Translations under genes and position numbers: made by a program | Notes under the pieces: generated by a model | What the model was told of the DNA's origin: nothing | Database searches by the model: none | The model's input: only the letters and a program-made list of their open reading frames with translations | Assembly: GCA_029056055.1 (NCBI GenBank) | Contig: JAIDCC010000098.1 | Span: 1 to 64,000, forward strand | Reading direction: 5' to 3' | Origin: Duncaniella sp. | GTDB lineage: Bacteria > Bacteroidota > Bacteroidia > Bacteroidales > Muribaculaceae | Length of the DNA: 64,000 nt | Shown here: positions 43,327-51,462 of the stretch, in pieces | Layout: each line of letters opens with the position of its first letter | Position numbering within the stretch: the first letter of the stretch is position 1

Positions 43327-44430
43327 ATGACAAATTCAGGCAAGGCCCCGACCTCGTCCGGCAAACGGAAAACGTCCGGAGGCGCAAAAGGCCGCTCGCG
43401 CAAAAAACAGGAGTCGTGGGCATCCCGCAATTCGCTCGCCATTATGATTACGGCGCTCAGTGTGGCCGCCGTCGTCGGAGCAATTCTCCTCTTTGCTTTC
43501 ATTCCATATTCAGGCGACGAAAAGCCATGGATATACGTTCCCGAGGGGGCAACCAACGCGCAGCTGAAAGATTCGCTCAAGACCCGGCTCGGCTCCGGCA
43601 TGGGTATGCGCGTCTATGCTCTTTGGCGTTTGGAGGGTGGCAACCCCACCGCGTCAAACGGTGCCTATCAGGTTGTGCCGGGACAGACGGCGCTCAAGAT
43701 TGCTCATCGCATCAAGACCGGACGCCAAACCCCTGTCACGGTCACCTTCAAGGGTGCGAGGACTATGCCGATGGTGGCGCGACGCATCGCTTCCCAGATG
43801 CAATTTGACGAGGCCGATTTTCTCGAAGCTTGCGCCGAGGTGCTTCCCGAGCAGGGTTTCAAGGAAGCGCAATTCCCCGCTGCATTCCTCCCCGATTCCT
43901 ATGAATTTTATTGGAGCGCGCATCCTCGCAAGGTTGTGAAACGTCTGCTTGACTACCGTAATGATTTCTGGACTCCCGAGCGTGTGGCCAAGGCCGAGGC
44001 TCTCGGTCTGAGCAAAGTCGAGGTTGCAACGGTGGCTTCGATTGTCGAGGAAGAGACGGCCAAATCCGACGAACGCCCGCGCGTGGCACGCCTTTACCTA
44101 AACCGTCTGAAAAAGGGTATGAAACTCCAGGCAGACCCCACGGTGAAATTTGCCGTCGGAGATTTCTCTCTGCGTCGCATACTCGGCTCTCATCTTAAAG
44201 TCAACAGCCCTTACAATACCTATCAGGTGAAAGGCCTTCCTCCGGGGCCAATCCGTATGCCAGAGGCCGCCACGCTCGACGCGGTGCTCAATGCGCCCTC
44301 GCATCCCTACATCTATATGTGTGCCAAGGAAGACTTCTCCGGTTATCACAATTTCGCTGAAGACTACGCCACTCACCTGGCCAACGCACGCCGCTATCAG
44401 GCCGCTCTCAATGCCAGAGGCATAAAATAA
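43327..44430 (+). CDS. mltG: Endolytic transglycosylase MltG
   Basis: Cleaves nascent glycan strands at the inner membrane to set their length. A basic N-terminal segment (about 40 residues) precedes one membrane helix (LAIMITALSVAAVVGAILLF). Then a LysM-like region (GAYQVVPGQTALKIAHRIK) and the YceG domain follow, with the catalytic glutamate in VASIVEEETAKSDERP and LQADPTVKFA. A C-terminal LGSHLKVNSPYNTY and YHNFAEDYATH complete the family pattern. The length of 367 aa is normal. Confidence 0.94.
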   Translation: MTNSGKAPTSSGKRKTSGGAKGRSRKKQESWASRNSLAIMITALSVAAVVGAILLFAFIPYSGDEKPWIYVPEGATNAQLKDSLKTRLGSGMGMRVYALWRLEGGNPTASNGAYQVVPGQTALKIAHRIKTGRQTPVTVTFKGARTMPMVARRIASQMQFDEADFLEACAEVLPEQGFKEAQFPAAFLPDSYEFYWSAHPRKVVKRLLDYRNDFWTPERVAKAEALGLSKVEVATVASIVEEETAKSDERPRVARLYLNRLKKGMKLQADPTVKFAVGDFSLRRILGSHLKVNSPYNTYQVKGLPPGPIRMPEAATLDAVLNAPSHPYIYMCAKEDFSGYHNFAEDYATHLANARRYQAALNARGIK

Positions 44431-44451
44431 AAAGCCCATCATCACACAACA

Positions 44452-44497
44452 CGTGGAGGGATGAACATCATCGTGCGTTCATCCCTCCACGCTTTTT
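44452..44497 (+). terminator. Strong terminator after mltG
   Basis: A perfect 15-bp stem (44452-44466 with 44477-44491), a 10-base loop and TTTTT right after it. It lies between convergent mltG and the efflux operon and may stop both. Confidence 0.88.
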
Positions 44498-44508
44498 ATT
44501 TGCTTTTC

Positions 44509-45609
44509 TCAGTTGCGTTTCCTATACGTTATTGCCGAGAGCAGACATGTCAGCGTTGCAAATCCCGCAAGTGCCGCGAATTGCAGCCAAAGGTCGGCCA
44601 CGGTGGCTCCTTTCAGATAGATGCCGCGCATGATTTCTATGTAGTAGCGCGGCGGGATGGCGTAGGTGAGAAACTGCGCCCAGTCGGGCATTGACCTGAT
44701 TGGTGTGAACAATCCCCCCATGAGTTGAAAGATGATGATGAACGCAAACATCACGAAGATGCTTTGAAGCATCGTTGACGAACCGTTGGCTATCGCAACT
44801 CCGAGGCCCGACATCACGAGGCTGAAAAGTATCGTGGCGAGGTAGATTGCGCCAATGTTTCCTTCGGGGCTGAGACCGTAGACGAGACGCCCTATCAACA
44901 TCCCGATTGTCACGACGAGAAGTCCGACTATCCAGAACGGAATGAGTTTCGAGAGTACGAACGTAAATCTGCTCACAGGCGTCACGTTCATAGCGTCGAT
45001 GGTGCCGCTCTCTTTCTCGCTCACGAGATTCAACGCGGGGAGAAAACCGCATATTATGATGAAGAGCACCACCATCAGAGCCGGAATCATGTAATTGCGA
45101 AAATTCAGAGTGGGGTTGTATCGGTTGATGACACTTATCTGTGGAGCCGTCTGCGTCACACCGGTCTCTTTCATCCATTGCGAAAGCGTGGCCACCACCG
45201 ACTCCGATACGTATCTGACTCCGAGCATACCTTTTGTGGCATTGACTCCATTGGCCTCCACATCCACAGGGATTGTCTCGCGATATTTCGAATAGTCCCG
45301 TGGAATCGTGAGGATTACGTCACTTTCGCCGTTTTCTATCGTGAGGATAGCTTCGTTGTAAGTGTCGCACACCGACGCAACGGTGAGCACGCTCGAAGCA
45401 TCCACATCGGCGACAATGCGTCGCGAAAGCTCGCTGCGGTCATTGTCTACCACCGTCACATTTACGTTCTTAACGTCAAGATTTGCCACGAGCGGGATTA
45501 TCAGCATCACCATTACAGGCATCGCGAAAATAATCCTCGGAATGAGAGGATTGCTTGCCAGCAGGCGAAGCTCTTTACGGAGCAGTGCTTTCAGTATTCT
45601 AAGTTTCAT
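44509..45609 (-). CDS. ABC-2 type permease, last gene of the efflux operon, 366 aa
   Basis: An integral membrane half-transporter with an N-terminal helix, a large periplasmic segment (about residues 45-170) and five more helices, ending with LTCLLSAITYRKRN. Typical of the YhhJ/YbhS-YbhR group of drug efflux permeases (NLVSEKESGTIDAMNVTPVS is the family signature). It overlaps the preceding permease gene by four bases, and the two are likely to form a heterodimer. Confidence 0.9.
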   Translation of the reverse strand: MKLRILKALLRKELRLLASNPLIPRIIFAMPVMVMLIIPLVANLDVKNVNVTVVDNDRSELSRRIVADVDASSVLTVASVCDTYNEAILTIENGESDVILTIPRDYSKYRETIPVDVEANGVNATKGMLGVRYVSESVVATLSQWMKETGVTQTAPQISVINRYNPTLNFRNYMIPALMVVLFIIICGFLPALNLVSEKESGTIDAMNVTPVSRFTFVLSKLIPFWIVGLLVVTIGMLIGRLVYGLSPEGNIGAIYLATILFSLVMSGLGVAIANGSSTMLQSIFVMFAFIIIFQLMGGLFTPIRSMPDWAQFLTYAIPPRYYIEIMRGIYLKGATVADLWLQFAALAGFATLTCLLSAITYRKRN

Positions 45610-46658
45610 TTTCTTTGACGGATAAATATTGTTACAGCAAGCACGAGTAGAGATATGGTCATCAGGGAGAGGACTATGAGTTCGTGCATCACGTAGCGCA
45701 GTCCGAGCTGTTCTATCATAAGTTTGCGCATCGCCTCTGTATACCAGCGTGCCGGCACGATGCCCGACACATATTGCAGTGGCAGGGGCATGTTGTCAAT
45801 CGGGAAAATCATCCCCGACAGCATGATTACCGGAATCATCAGCACCACTGCCGAGGCTATCAGCGCCGTTATCTGCGAAGTTGCTATCGTCGAGACGAGC
45901 AGTCCGATTGAAAGTGACAGAACGATGTAGACCATCGACACGAATATCACACTGAACACGCTCCCCGAGAGTGGAAGCCCAAGCACCGTGTAGGATATCA
46001 GAAGCATAATGGCGAGAATCACGCACGACAGCAGGAAGTAGGGCACGAGTTTCCCGAGAATAATCGTATAAGGTTTCGCGGGCGAGACGAGCAGCAGGTC
46101 CATTGTTCCGCTTTCCTTTTCCCTCACGATAGAGACCGATGTCATTATGGCGCAGATGAGAATGAAAATCATTCCCATAATGCCCGGCACGAAGTTGTAG
46201 GCGCTTTTCATCTGCGGGTTGTAAAGGGTGTGGGTGAGAACAGGTGAAAAATTCGGTGTCCCGCCTACCACTCCTTGTATGTAGGCGGTGACGGCCTGGG
46301 CGGTCGTGGTGTTGGAGGCGTCTACGATTAGCTGCGACTCTGTCTGTCCTTCCGCGCTGCGAAGCATCAGCGCCGCATCTATCTTTCCTGTGCGCAGGAG
46401 TGTTTCGACCTCGGCGGGAGAAACAAGCCCCCGGAAATCGAAGTATTCGTTGACACTGAGCCGTTGCAGGATGTCGCGCGTCTCATCTGTGTGCATGTCA
46501 ACGGTCGCTACCACCCTGATGTCGTTGACCTCGGTAGAAATGGCAAATCCGAAAAGCAGCAACAGCATGAGAGGCATCAGCAAAGTGATTATCATCGTGC
46601 GTGTGTCTCTCACTACGTAGAGTGCTTCCTTTTTTACAAGCGAATGAAATATGCTCAT
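45606..46658 (-). CDS. ABC-2 type permease, 350 aa
   Basis: The partner of the permease encoded downstream, with the same layout: N-terminal helix, periplasmic domain (about 45-165) and membrane domain with REKESGTMDLLLVSPAKPY. It is three bases from the upstream ATPase gene. Both subunits are expected to form the channel powered by the two ATPases. Confidence 0.9.
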   Translation of the reverse strand: MSIFHSLVKKEALYVVRDTRTMIITLLMPLMLLLLFGFAISTEVNDIRVVATVDMHTDETRDILQRLSVNEYFDFRGLVSPAEVETLLRTGKIDAALMLRSAEGQTESQLIVDASNTTTAQAVTAYIQGVVGGTPNFSPVLTHTLYNPQMKSAYNFVPGIMGMIFILICAIMTSVSIVREKESGTMDLLLVSPAKPYTIILGKLVPYFLLSCVILAIMLLISYTVLGLPLSGSVFSVIFVSMVYIVLSLSIGLLVSTIATSQITALIASAVVLMIPVIMLSGMIFPIDNMPLPLQYVSGIVPARWYTEAMRKLMIEQLGLRYVMHELIVLSLMTISLLVLAVTIFIRQRK

Positions 46659-46661
46659 GTT

Positions 46662-47408
46662 TCAGTCTCCTCTGACAGCATCTTTGGCTACGATGCGAAA
46701 CACTTCGTCCATCGTTGTGACGTTATACTTTTTCTTGAGCGCGGCGGGTGAGTCGAGGGCGCTGATGCGTCCGTCCACCATAATCGACACGCGGTTGCAA
46801 TACTCGGCTTCATCCAGATAGTGAGTGGTCACGAAGACCGTCATCCCTTCCGACGAGGCCTTGTAAATCATCTCCCAGAATCTGCGCCGTGTGACGGGGT
46901 CCACTCCGCCTGTGGGTTCATCGAGAAAGACCACCTGTGGCCTATGGATTGTCGCGGTGGCAAACGCGAGCTTCTGTTTCCACCCTACGGGCAAATCCTT
47001 GACGCGGGTGTTGCGCATTCCTTCCATTTCGAGACTCCTGAACAGGTTGTCCGAAGCCCGACGGATATCCTCGTCACTCATCCCGTAGATTGTGGCGAAG
47101 AGGCGGAGGTTTTCTATCACCGACAGGTCTTCGTAGAGCGAAAATTTCTGGCTCATGTAGCCGATGCGGCGTTTGATTTCTTCCGATGATTTATTGATGT
47201 CGAAACCGGCCACCGAGCCATCGCCCGATGTCGGGAAACTCAGTCCGCACAACATTCGCATCGCCGTGGTCTTCCCGGCTCCGTTGGCTCCGAGAAAGCC
47301 GAATATCTCTCCTTTCTTAACGTCAAACGAGATGTGGTCGACAGCTGTGAACGTGCCGAATTTCTTCGTGAGATTTCTGACCGTTATTACGTTTTCGTTA
47401 CTTGTCAT
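46662..47408 (-). CDS. ABC transporter ATP-binding protein, 248 aa
   Basis: A complete nucleotide-binding domain: Walker A GANGAGKTTAMRML, the Q-loop, a signature region (LPVGWKQKLAFA, in which the usual LSGGQ is altered to LPVGW), Walker B VVFLDEPTGGVD and the His switch VFVTTHYLDEAEYC. It overlaps the ATPase gene upstream by 11 bases. Altered signature motif suggests this is the less active site of an asymmetric pair. Confidence 0.93.
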   Translation of the reverse strand: MTSNENVITVRNLTKKFGTFTAVDHISFDVKKGEIFGFLGANGAGKTTAMRMLCGLSFPTSGDGSVAGFDINKSSEEIKRRIGYMSQKFSLYEDLSVIENLRLFATIYGMSDEDIRRASDNLFRSLEMEGMRNTRVKDLPVGWKQKLAFATATIHRPQVVFLDEPTGGVDPVTRRRFWEMIYKASSEGMTVFVTTHYLDEAEYCNRVSIMVDGRISALDSPAALKKKYNVTTMDEVFRIVAKDAVRGD

Positions 47409-48312
47409 CGCGTGTCAGTTTAATGAATAGGTCTTCGATATCGCCCTGTGCAGGATAGATTTTCACGTCATTCAGGCCCTGCTCGCGCAGTTTGTCAGTT
47501 GCTCTCGCCGGGTCGAAGTCCGGAGCGCCGACAACGTGGAGCGTGGCGCCGAAGGTGTAGCAGTCGCTCACTTCGGGCAGTTCCCGAAGATGTTTGAGAA
47601 GCGTAAACATATCGGCCGACACGGCGTTGTAGAGGTTCTCGCCAATTCCGGCTATGAGTCGCGCGGGCGTGTCGATGTCGAGAATCCGCCCTTCGTTAAT
47701 CATGGCTATCCGTTCGCAGCGTGTGGCTTCGTCCATATAGGAGGTCGAGACGAGAATGGTTATCTCTTTCTCACGGAGGGTGGCGAGCATGTCCCAAAAC
47801 TCACTTCTCGACACGGCATCTACGCCTGTGGTCGGTTCGTCGAGCAGCAGAATTTCAGGGCGATGTATCAGGGCGCAGCTGAGGGCGAGTTTCTGTTTCA
47901 TTCCTCCCGACAAGGCTCCCGCGCGACGGTTGGGAAATCGTTTGAGCTGCCCGAAAATCGGGGCTATCAAATCATAGTTTTCCTTGATTGAGACCCCGAA
48001 GAGCGATGCAAAAAACTTCAGGTTTTCTTCTACCGTCAAATCTTGATAGAGCGAAAATTTTTCAGGCATATATCCTATGCGGGTGCGGATGTCGCGAAAG
48101 TGCCTCACCGTGTCGAGGCCGCAGACAGTCGCGCTGCCGGAATCAGGCGTCAACAGGGTGGCCAGAATTTTATACATCGTGCTTTTTCCGGCACCATCCG
48201 GCCCGATGAGACCGAACATTTCCCCCTTTCCGACCGACAGACTGACATGTTCGAGGGCCACGGTCGTGCCGTAACTCTTCGTGAGGTCGGTTATCTCAAC
48301 AGCGCAGCTCAT
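47398..48312 (-). CDS. ABC transporter ATP-binding protein, 304 aa
   Basis: A second nucleotide-binding domain with Walker A GPDGAGKSTMYKIL, canonical signature LSGGMKQKLALS, Walker B ILLLDEPTTGVD and VSTSYMDEATRCER as switch (Ser in place of His: STSYMDEA). In related systems (YbhF) both ATPases are fused in one protein; here they are separate, overlapping genes. A C-terminal 60-residue extension is present. Confidence 0.93.
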   Translation of the reverse strand: MSCAVEITDLTKSYGTTVALEHVSLSVGKGEMFGLIGPDGAGKSTMYKILATLLTPDSGSATVCGLDTVRHFRDIRTRIGYMPEKFSLYQDLTVEENLKFFASLFGVSIKENYDLIAPIFGQLKRFPNRRAGALSGGMKQKLALSCALIHRPEILLLDEPTTGVDAVSRSEFWDMLATLREKEITILVSTSYMDEATRCERIAMINEGRILDIDTPARLIAGIGENLYNAVSADMFTLLKHLRELPEVSDCYTFGATLHVVGAPDFDPARATDKLREQGLNDVKIYPAQGDIEDLFIKLTRDDK

Positions 48313-49196
48313 AATCTCACCTCGCCATATTGCCCGAGCTTAAGACGTCCGTCGTTTTCAACGGCCACTTTCACCGCATACACAAGGTTTGCGCGACTGT
48401 CTTTCGTCTGGATTGATTTGGGCGTAAATTCGCTTTCTTCCGCTATCCAGGTGATAGTGCCGGGATACTCGTTTTGATTGTCTCCTCCGAAATCGGCGAT
48501 GACGGTGACTTTCTGCCCGAGTTTGATGTCGGCAAGTTGCGCGACCGTGAAATATGAGCGAAGGTAGATTTTGTTAAGGTCGGCAATCTTTACAAGGGGC
48601 TTTCCGGGGGTGGCAAACTCACCCGGTTCGGCATACTTGACGAGCACCGTGCCTGAAAGGGGCGAGGCAATCTCGCTTTTGGCGATTTGCTCGGCTATCT
48701 GTTCCGATTGATAATGTATCGCCACGGCATTGTCTGAAATCGAACTTCTGTTTTTGCCGAGGGTCGAAAGGAGAGCGGTGAGTTGTCCGCGCAAAGCCGC
48801 GAGTTCGGCCTGCGCATCGTCATATTGTTTTTGGGTCGTGGCACCGTCGGCCAGAAGACGGCTTAGACGCTCGCACTCGTGCTGCTGATGTGCAATCCGC
48901 GTCCGGAGCGACGAGGCCTGCGCTGCAATGTCGGGCGATGTCGTTTCGGCCGAAAGGCGTTGGCTCTGGAGTTGTTTCTGTTGTAGCGAGAGGAGAGTGG
49001 TGTCAATAAGCGCGATGTTTGCACCGCGGAAAACGGTGTCGCCCTCGGCGATATCAAGTTTGAGGATGCGCCCTGAAGTTTCTGCCGAAACCGTAACCGT
49101 GGTGGCCTCAAAAATGCCTGTTGCGTCATAATCTGGTGTGTTATGGCACGCGGTGAATGTCAGGCCTGCAAGAGCAAGGTAGTGTATTTTTTTCAT
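48309..49196 (-). CDS. Membrane-fusion (HlyD-like) lipoprotein, 295 aa
   Basis: The periplasmic adaptor of the efflux system. It has a lipoprotein signal (LALAGLTFTACHN), a barrel-lipoyl hairpin (FEATTVTVSAETSGRILKLD), a long coiled coil (about residues 65-160) and a second half-lipoyl (ASPLSGTVLVKYAEPGEFA). It overlaps tolC-like gene and the ATPase gene by four bases. It links the ABC complex to the outer-membrane channel. Confidence 0.92.
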   Translation of the reverse strand: MKKIHYLALAGLTFTACHNTPDYDATGIFEATTVTVSAETSGRILKLDIAEGDTVFRGANIALIDTTLLSLQQKQLQSQRLSAETTSPDIAAQASSLRTRIAHQQHECERLSRLLADGATTQKQYDDAQAELAALRGQLTALLSTLGKNRSSISDNAVAIHYQSEQIAEQIAKSEIASPLSGTVLVKYAEPGEFATPGKPLVKIADLNKIYLRSYFTVAQLADIKLGQKVTVIADFGGDNQNEYPGTITWIAEESEFTPKSIQTKDSRANLVYAVKVAVENDGRLKLGQYGEVRL

Positions 49197-50476
49197 CTGT
49201 TGAGAGTGTATTTCAAAATGTAGATTTCCTTGAGGAGTTGAGTTTCGTGAAACTGAGCCGTGAGACGGGCAAGGTTTTCGTCAGAAATTTTCGTGAGCAG
49301 AGCGGTTGCGTCAATCACTCCGTTGGCCAGTTGCGACTCGGCGGCCTTGCGCACGTTCGCGCGTAGCTCGATGATGCGGGCGTCGTCGTTCATCACGTCT
49401 CGCAATCCGCTTATTGTCGAACGCTGCGAAGATGTCTGCAATCCGGTGTTGAAGAGAAACAGCTGCAGGTCAGTGGCAATGTTCTGCGCGTTGAGTTGTG
49501 TGCGACGCGTCGAGTTTTTGCGAGTGTAGAACGCATCGACGTTCCATGACACTTTCACCCCGGCGAGAAGATTAAAAGAGAGGTCACGGCTCACCATGCT
49601 TTTGAAGTAATCAATTCCGGGATAACCGTAGTAGGCCTGTGCGAAAAATCCTACTTTCGGCATTAATTCGTTTTTGGTCAGACGGTCTGAAAGAGCGTTG
49701 AATCTGCGCTGACTTTCGAAAAGCCCAATCTCGGGACGGAGCGATTCGTCAGACACCGGCTCGTCGGCCGAAGGCCTGAGAAGGGTCTCATTCTTAAGGT
49801 CTTCTCCCGCGAACAGACTGAGCAGTTCTCTGTAGCCCTCTACCGCGTGACGTGCAAGGCTGATGTTTTGTTTCAAGGTCAGGGTCTGGGCCTCTACCAT
49901 GTCGACATCGCTCTGCATGGCCGTACCGTTTCGGTGCATCGCTCTCAGTCTTTCGAGATTACTCTCAAGAAGCGTTTCGGTGACCATGTTTTGCGCAATC
50001 TGTTCGTCTGTGAGAAGTATGGCGAAATAGAGATTTTCCACTCTTTCCCTCACAGCATACATTTCGACATCGTTAGAAGCCTTCTGAGCCTCTTCACGAG
50101 AGCGTGAGAGCTCTCGGCGAGTACTCGAAACGCCTCCATCCCAAATCGTCTGCGACACGTCAACCCCGACCTTGTACTGAATTTTTCCGAGGCCTTTCAT
50201 ATCGCTCCCCATCTGTGTCAAGACAGATTTGAGCGCACCCGGGAAAGAGGGCACTACGTTCTGGCCTGTCACCTGTCCGTAGACACCGATGCGGGGCAGC
50301 CAGCTTTTGTTGATATCCGAAAGTTCAATCTGCGTCGTGGCCGACAGAAGTTCATACTTCTTGATGAGCGGATAGTTTGCCTCAGCTTTTCTCACACATT
50401 CCTCAATCGTTATGTCGGCGTGTGCCGCGAGGGCTCCGATCGCCGTCAGGAAAATTCCTGCAAAAATATTTTTCAT
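49193..50476 (-). CDS. TolC-type outer-membrane efflux protein, 427 aa
   Basis: A signal peptide (IFAGIFLTAIGALAAHA) is followed by the two helical-barrel repeats of the OEP family (ITIEECVRKAEANYPLIKKYEL and the matching second repeat near residue 230). It is the outer-membrane exit duct. Being 17 bases after tetR and overlapping the adaptor gene, it belongs to the single operon tetR-tolC-MFP-ABC-ABC-permease-permease. Confidence 0.92.
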   Translation of the reverse strand: MKNIFAGIFLTAIGALAAHADITIEECVRKAEANYPLIKKYELLSATTQIELSDINKSWLPRIGVYGQVTGQNVVPSFPGALKSVLTQMGSDMKGLGKIQYKVGVDVSQTIWDGGVSSTRRELSRSREEAQKASNDVEMYAVRERVENLYFAILLTDEQIAQNMVTETLLESNLERLRAMHRNGTAMQSDVDMVEAQTLTLKQNISLARHAVEGYRELLSLFAGEDLKNETLLRPSADEPVSDESLRPEIGLFESQRRFNALSDRLTKNELMPKVGFFAQAYYGYPGIDYFKSMVSRDLSFNLLAGVKVSWNVDAFYTRKNSTRRTQLNAQNIATDLQLFLFNTGLQTSSQRSTISGLRDVMNDDARIIELRANVRKAAESQLANGVIDATALLTKISDENLARLTAQFHETQLLKEIYILKYTLNR

Positions 50477-50493
50477 ACTCTCTTACTCGGGGT

Positions 50494-51144
50494 TTATGCA
50501 GTTTGCACTCTTAGATTCAGTTTCCTTACAATGGTTTCGAAATTCTCTTTCTTGCGCTTTTCGATAAAATCGGCTGTGTTGTCCATGCAGCCGCCAAAGA
50601 TGCGGTTCATCAATGGCGCGGCGACGAATGGAAACACATTGAGAGAGACGATATCGAGCAGCAGCATCCGGGCATCGACTCTTTTGCACTGTCCTGCATC
50701 GGCGAGGTCGTCGATTTTCGTCTGCAATTTCGACATCACATCCGGCGCGACCCTCATGATTTTGAGATAGAAATTCTCAATACGCTCGTCGTCACCGAAA
50801 ATCTCATTGGTGATGAAACGTGGCAAGTCCGGATTGTTCGCGATAAAATCGAGATGCTCGTTTATCAGATTTTTTATCAGCTCTTCGAGAGGAAGATTCA
50901 TCTCGATGAACGAGCGAGAAATCAACTGATGCAGTGCGTCCAACTTTTCAGATATGATGCGCTCGAAAAGTTTCTCCTTCGTTCGGAAATAGTAATGAAG
51001 CATGGCGTGGTTCACTCCCGCGGCCTCTGCTATCGCGGAAGTTCGCGCCCCTTTCAAGCCTTTCGTAAGAAACTCGCGCTCGGCCGCCTGAAGGATGCGT
51101 CGCTCAGTGTCGTTAATTGCTTTGTGTTCAGTCGAATTACTCAT
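50494..51144 (-). CDS. TetR-family regulator of the efflux operon, 216 aa
   Basis: The N-terminal helix-turn-helix (TSAIAEAAGVNHAMLHYYFR, then TKEKLFERII) is of TetR type; the rest is a ligand-binding helical domain. First gene of the operon, so it probably regulates itself and the six transporter genes. A 6-bp-arm inverted repeat at 51170-51183 downstream of the promoter is a good operator candidate. The inducer is unknown. Confidence 0.9.
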   Translation of the reverse strand: MSNSTEHKAINDTERRILQAAEREFLTKGLKGARTSAIAEAAGVNHAMLHYYFRTKEKLFERIISEKLDALHQLISRSFIEMNLPLEELIKNLINEHLDFIANNPDLPRFITNEIFGDDERIENFYLKIMRVAPDVMSKLQTKIDDLADAGQCKRVDARMLLLDIVSLNVFPFVAAPLMNRIFGGCMDNTADFIEKRKKENFETIVRKLNLRVQTA

Positions 51145-51169
51145 AACATTTATGTTTATCTGTTTTGAT

Positions 51170-51183
51170 TAACAATTTTGTTA
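51170..51183. promoter_or_regulatory. Candidate TetR operator
   Basis: TAACAA, two bases, TTGTTA: perfect 6-bp inverted arms placed at the predicted transcription start (about 51180) of the tetR efflux operon. Typical size and place for TetR autoregulation. Confidence 0.5.
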
Positions 51184-51186
51184 GCG

Positions 51187-51218
51187 CAAAATTACTTGAA
51201 TAATTGCAAAATTACAAA
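51187..51218 (-). promoter_or_regulatory. Promoter of the TetR efflux operon
   Basis: On the minus strand: TTTG (51215-51218), 20 bases, TAATTTTG (51187-51194), a full consensus match, about 43 bases before the tetR start. Confidence 0.65.
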
Positions 51219-51309
51219 TCTATTCGGCGAAAAAAGTGCGGTAACGTCTGAAGTCCTAAATTTTCCCCGACTCTCCGTCTACAACTGGTTATCTCTCGCA
51301 ACGGCATAG

Positions 51310-51367
51310 AAAAAGCCCCGGCGCACGTCACACACACGGGAAATGATGCATGACTTTGCGCCGAGGC
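51310..51367 (-). terminator. Terminator of clpC
   Basis: On the minus strand, an 11-bp stem with one mismatch (51357-51367 with 51315-51325) around a 31-base loop is followed by TTTTT (51310-51314). It lies about 95 bases after the clpC stop. The rest of the 51219-51462 gap shows no gene. Confidence 0.6.
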
Positions 51368-51462
51368 GTAGATTCTTAATAAGGTGATGAGAAGTTTGGT
51401 CTTCTCGGGTTACGTGGGAAAAAATAAGTGTATCGAAAAGAAATCCCTTTTCAGACAACGTT

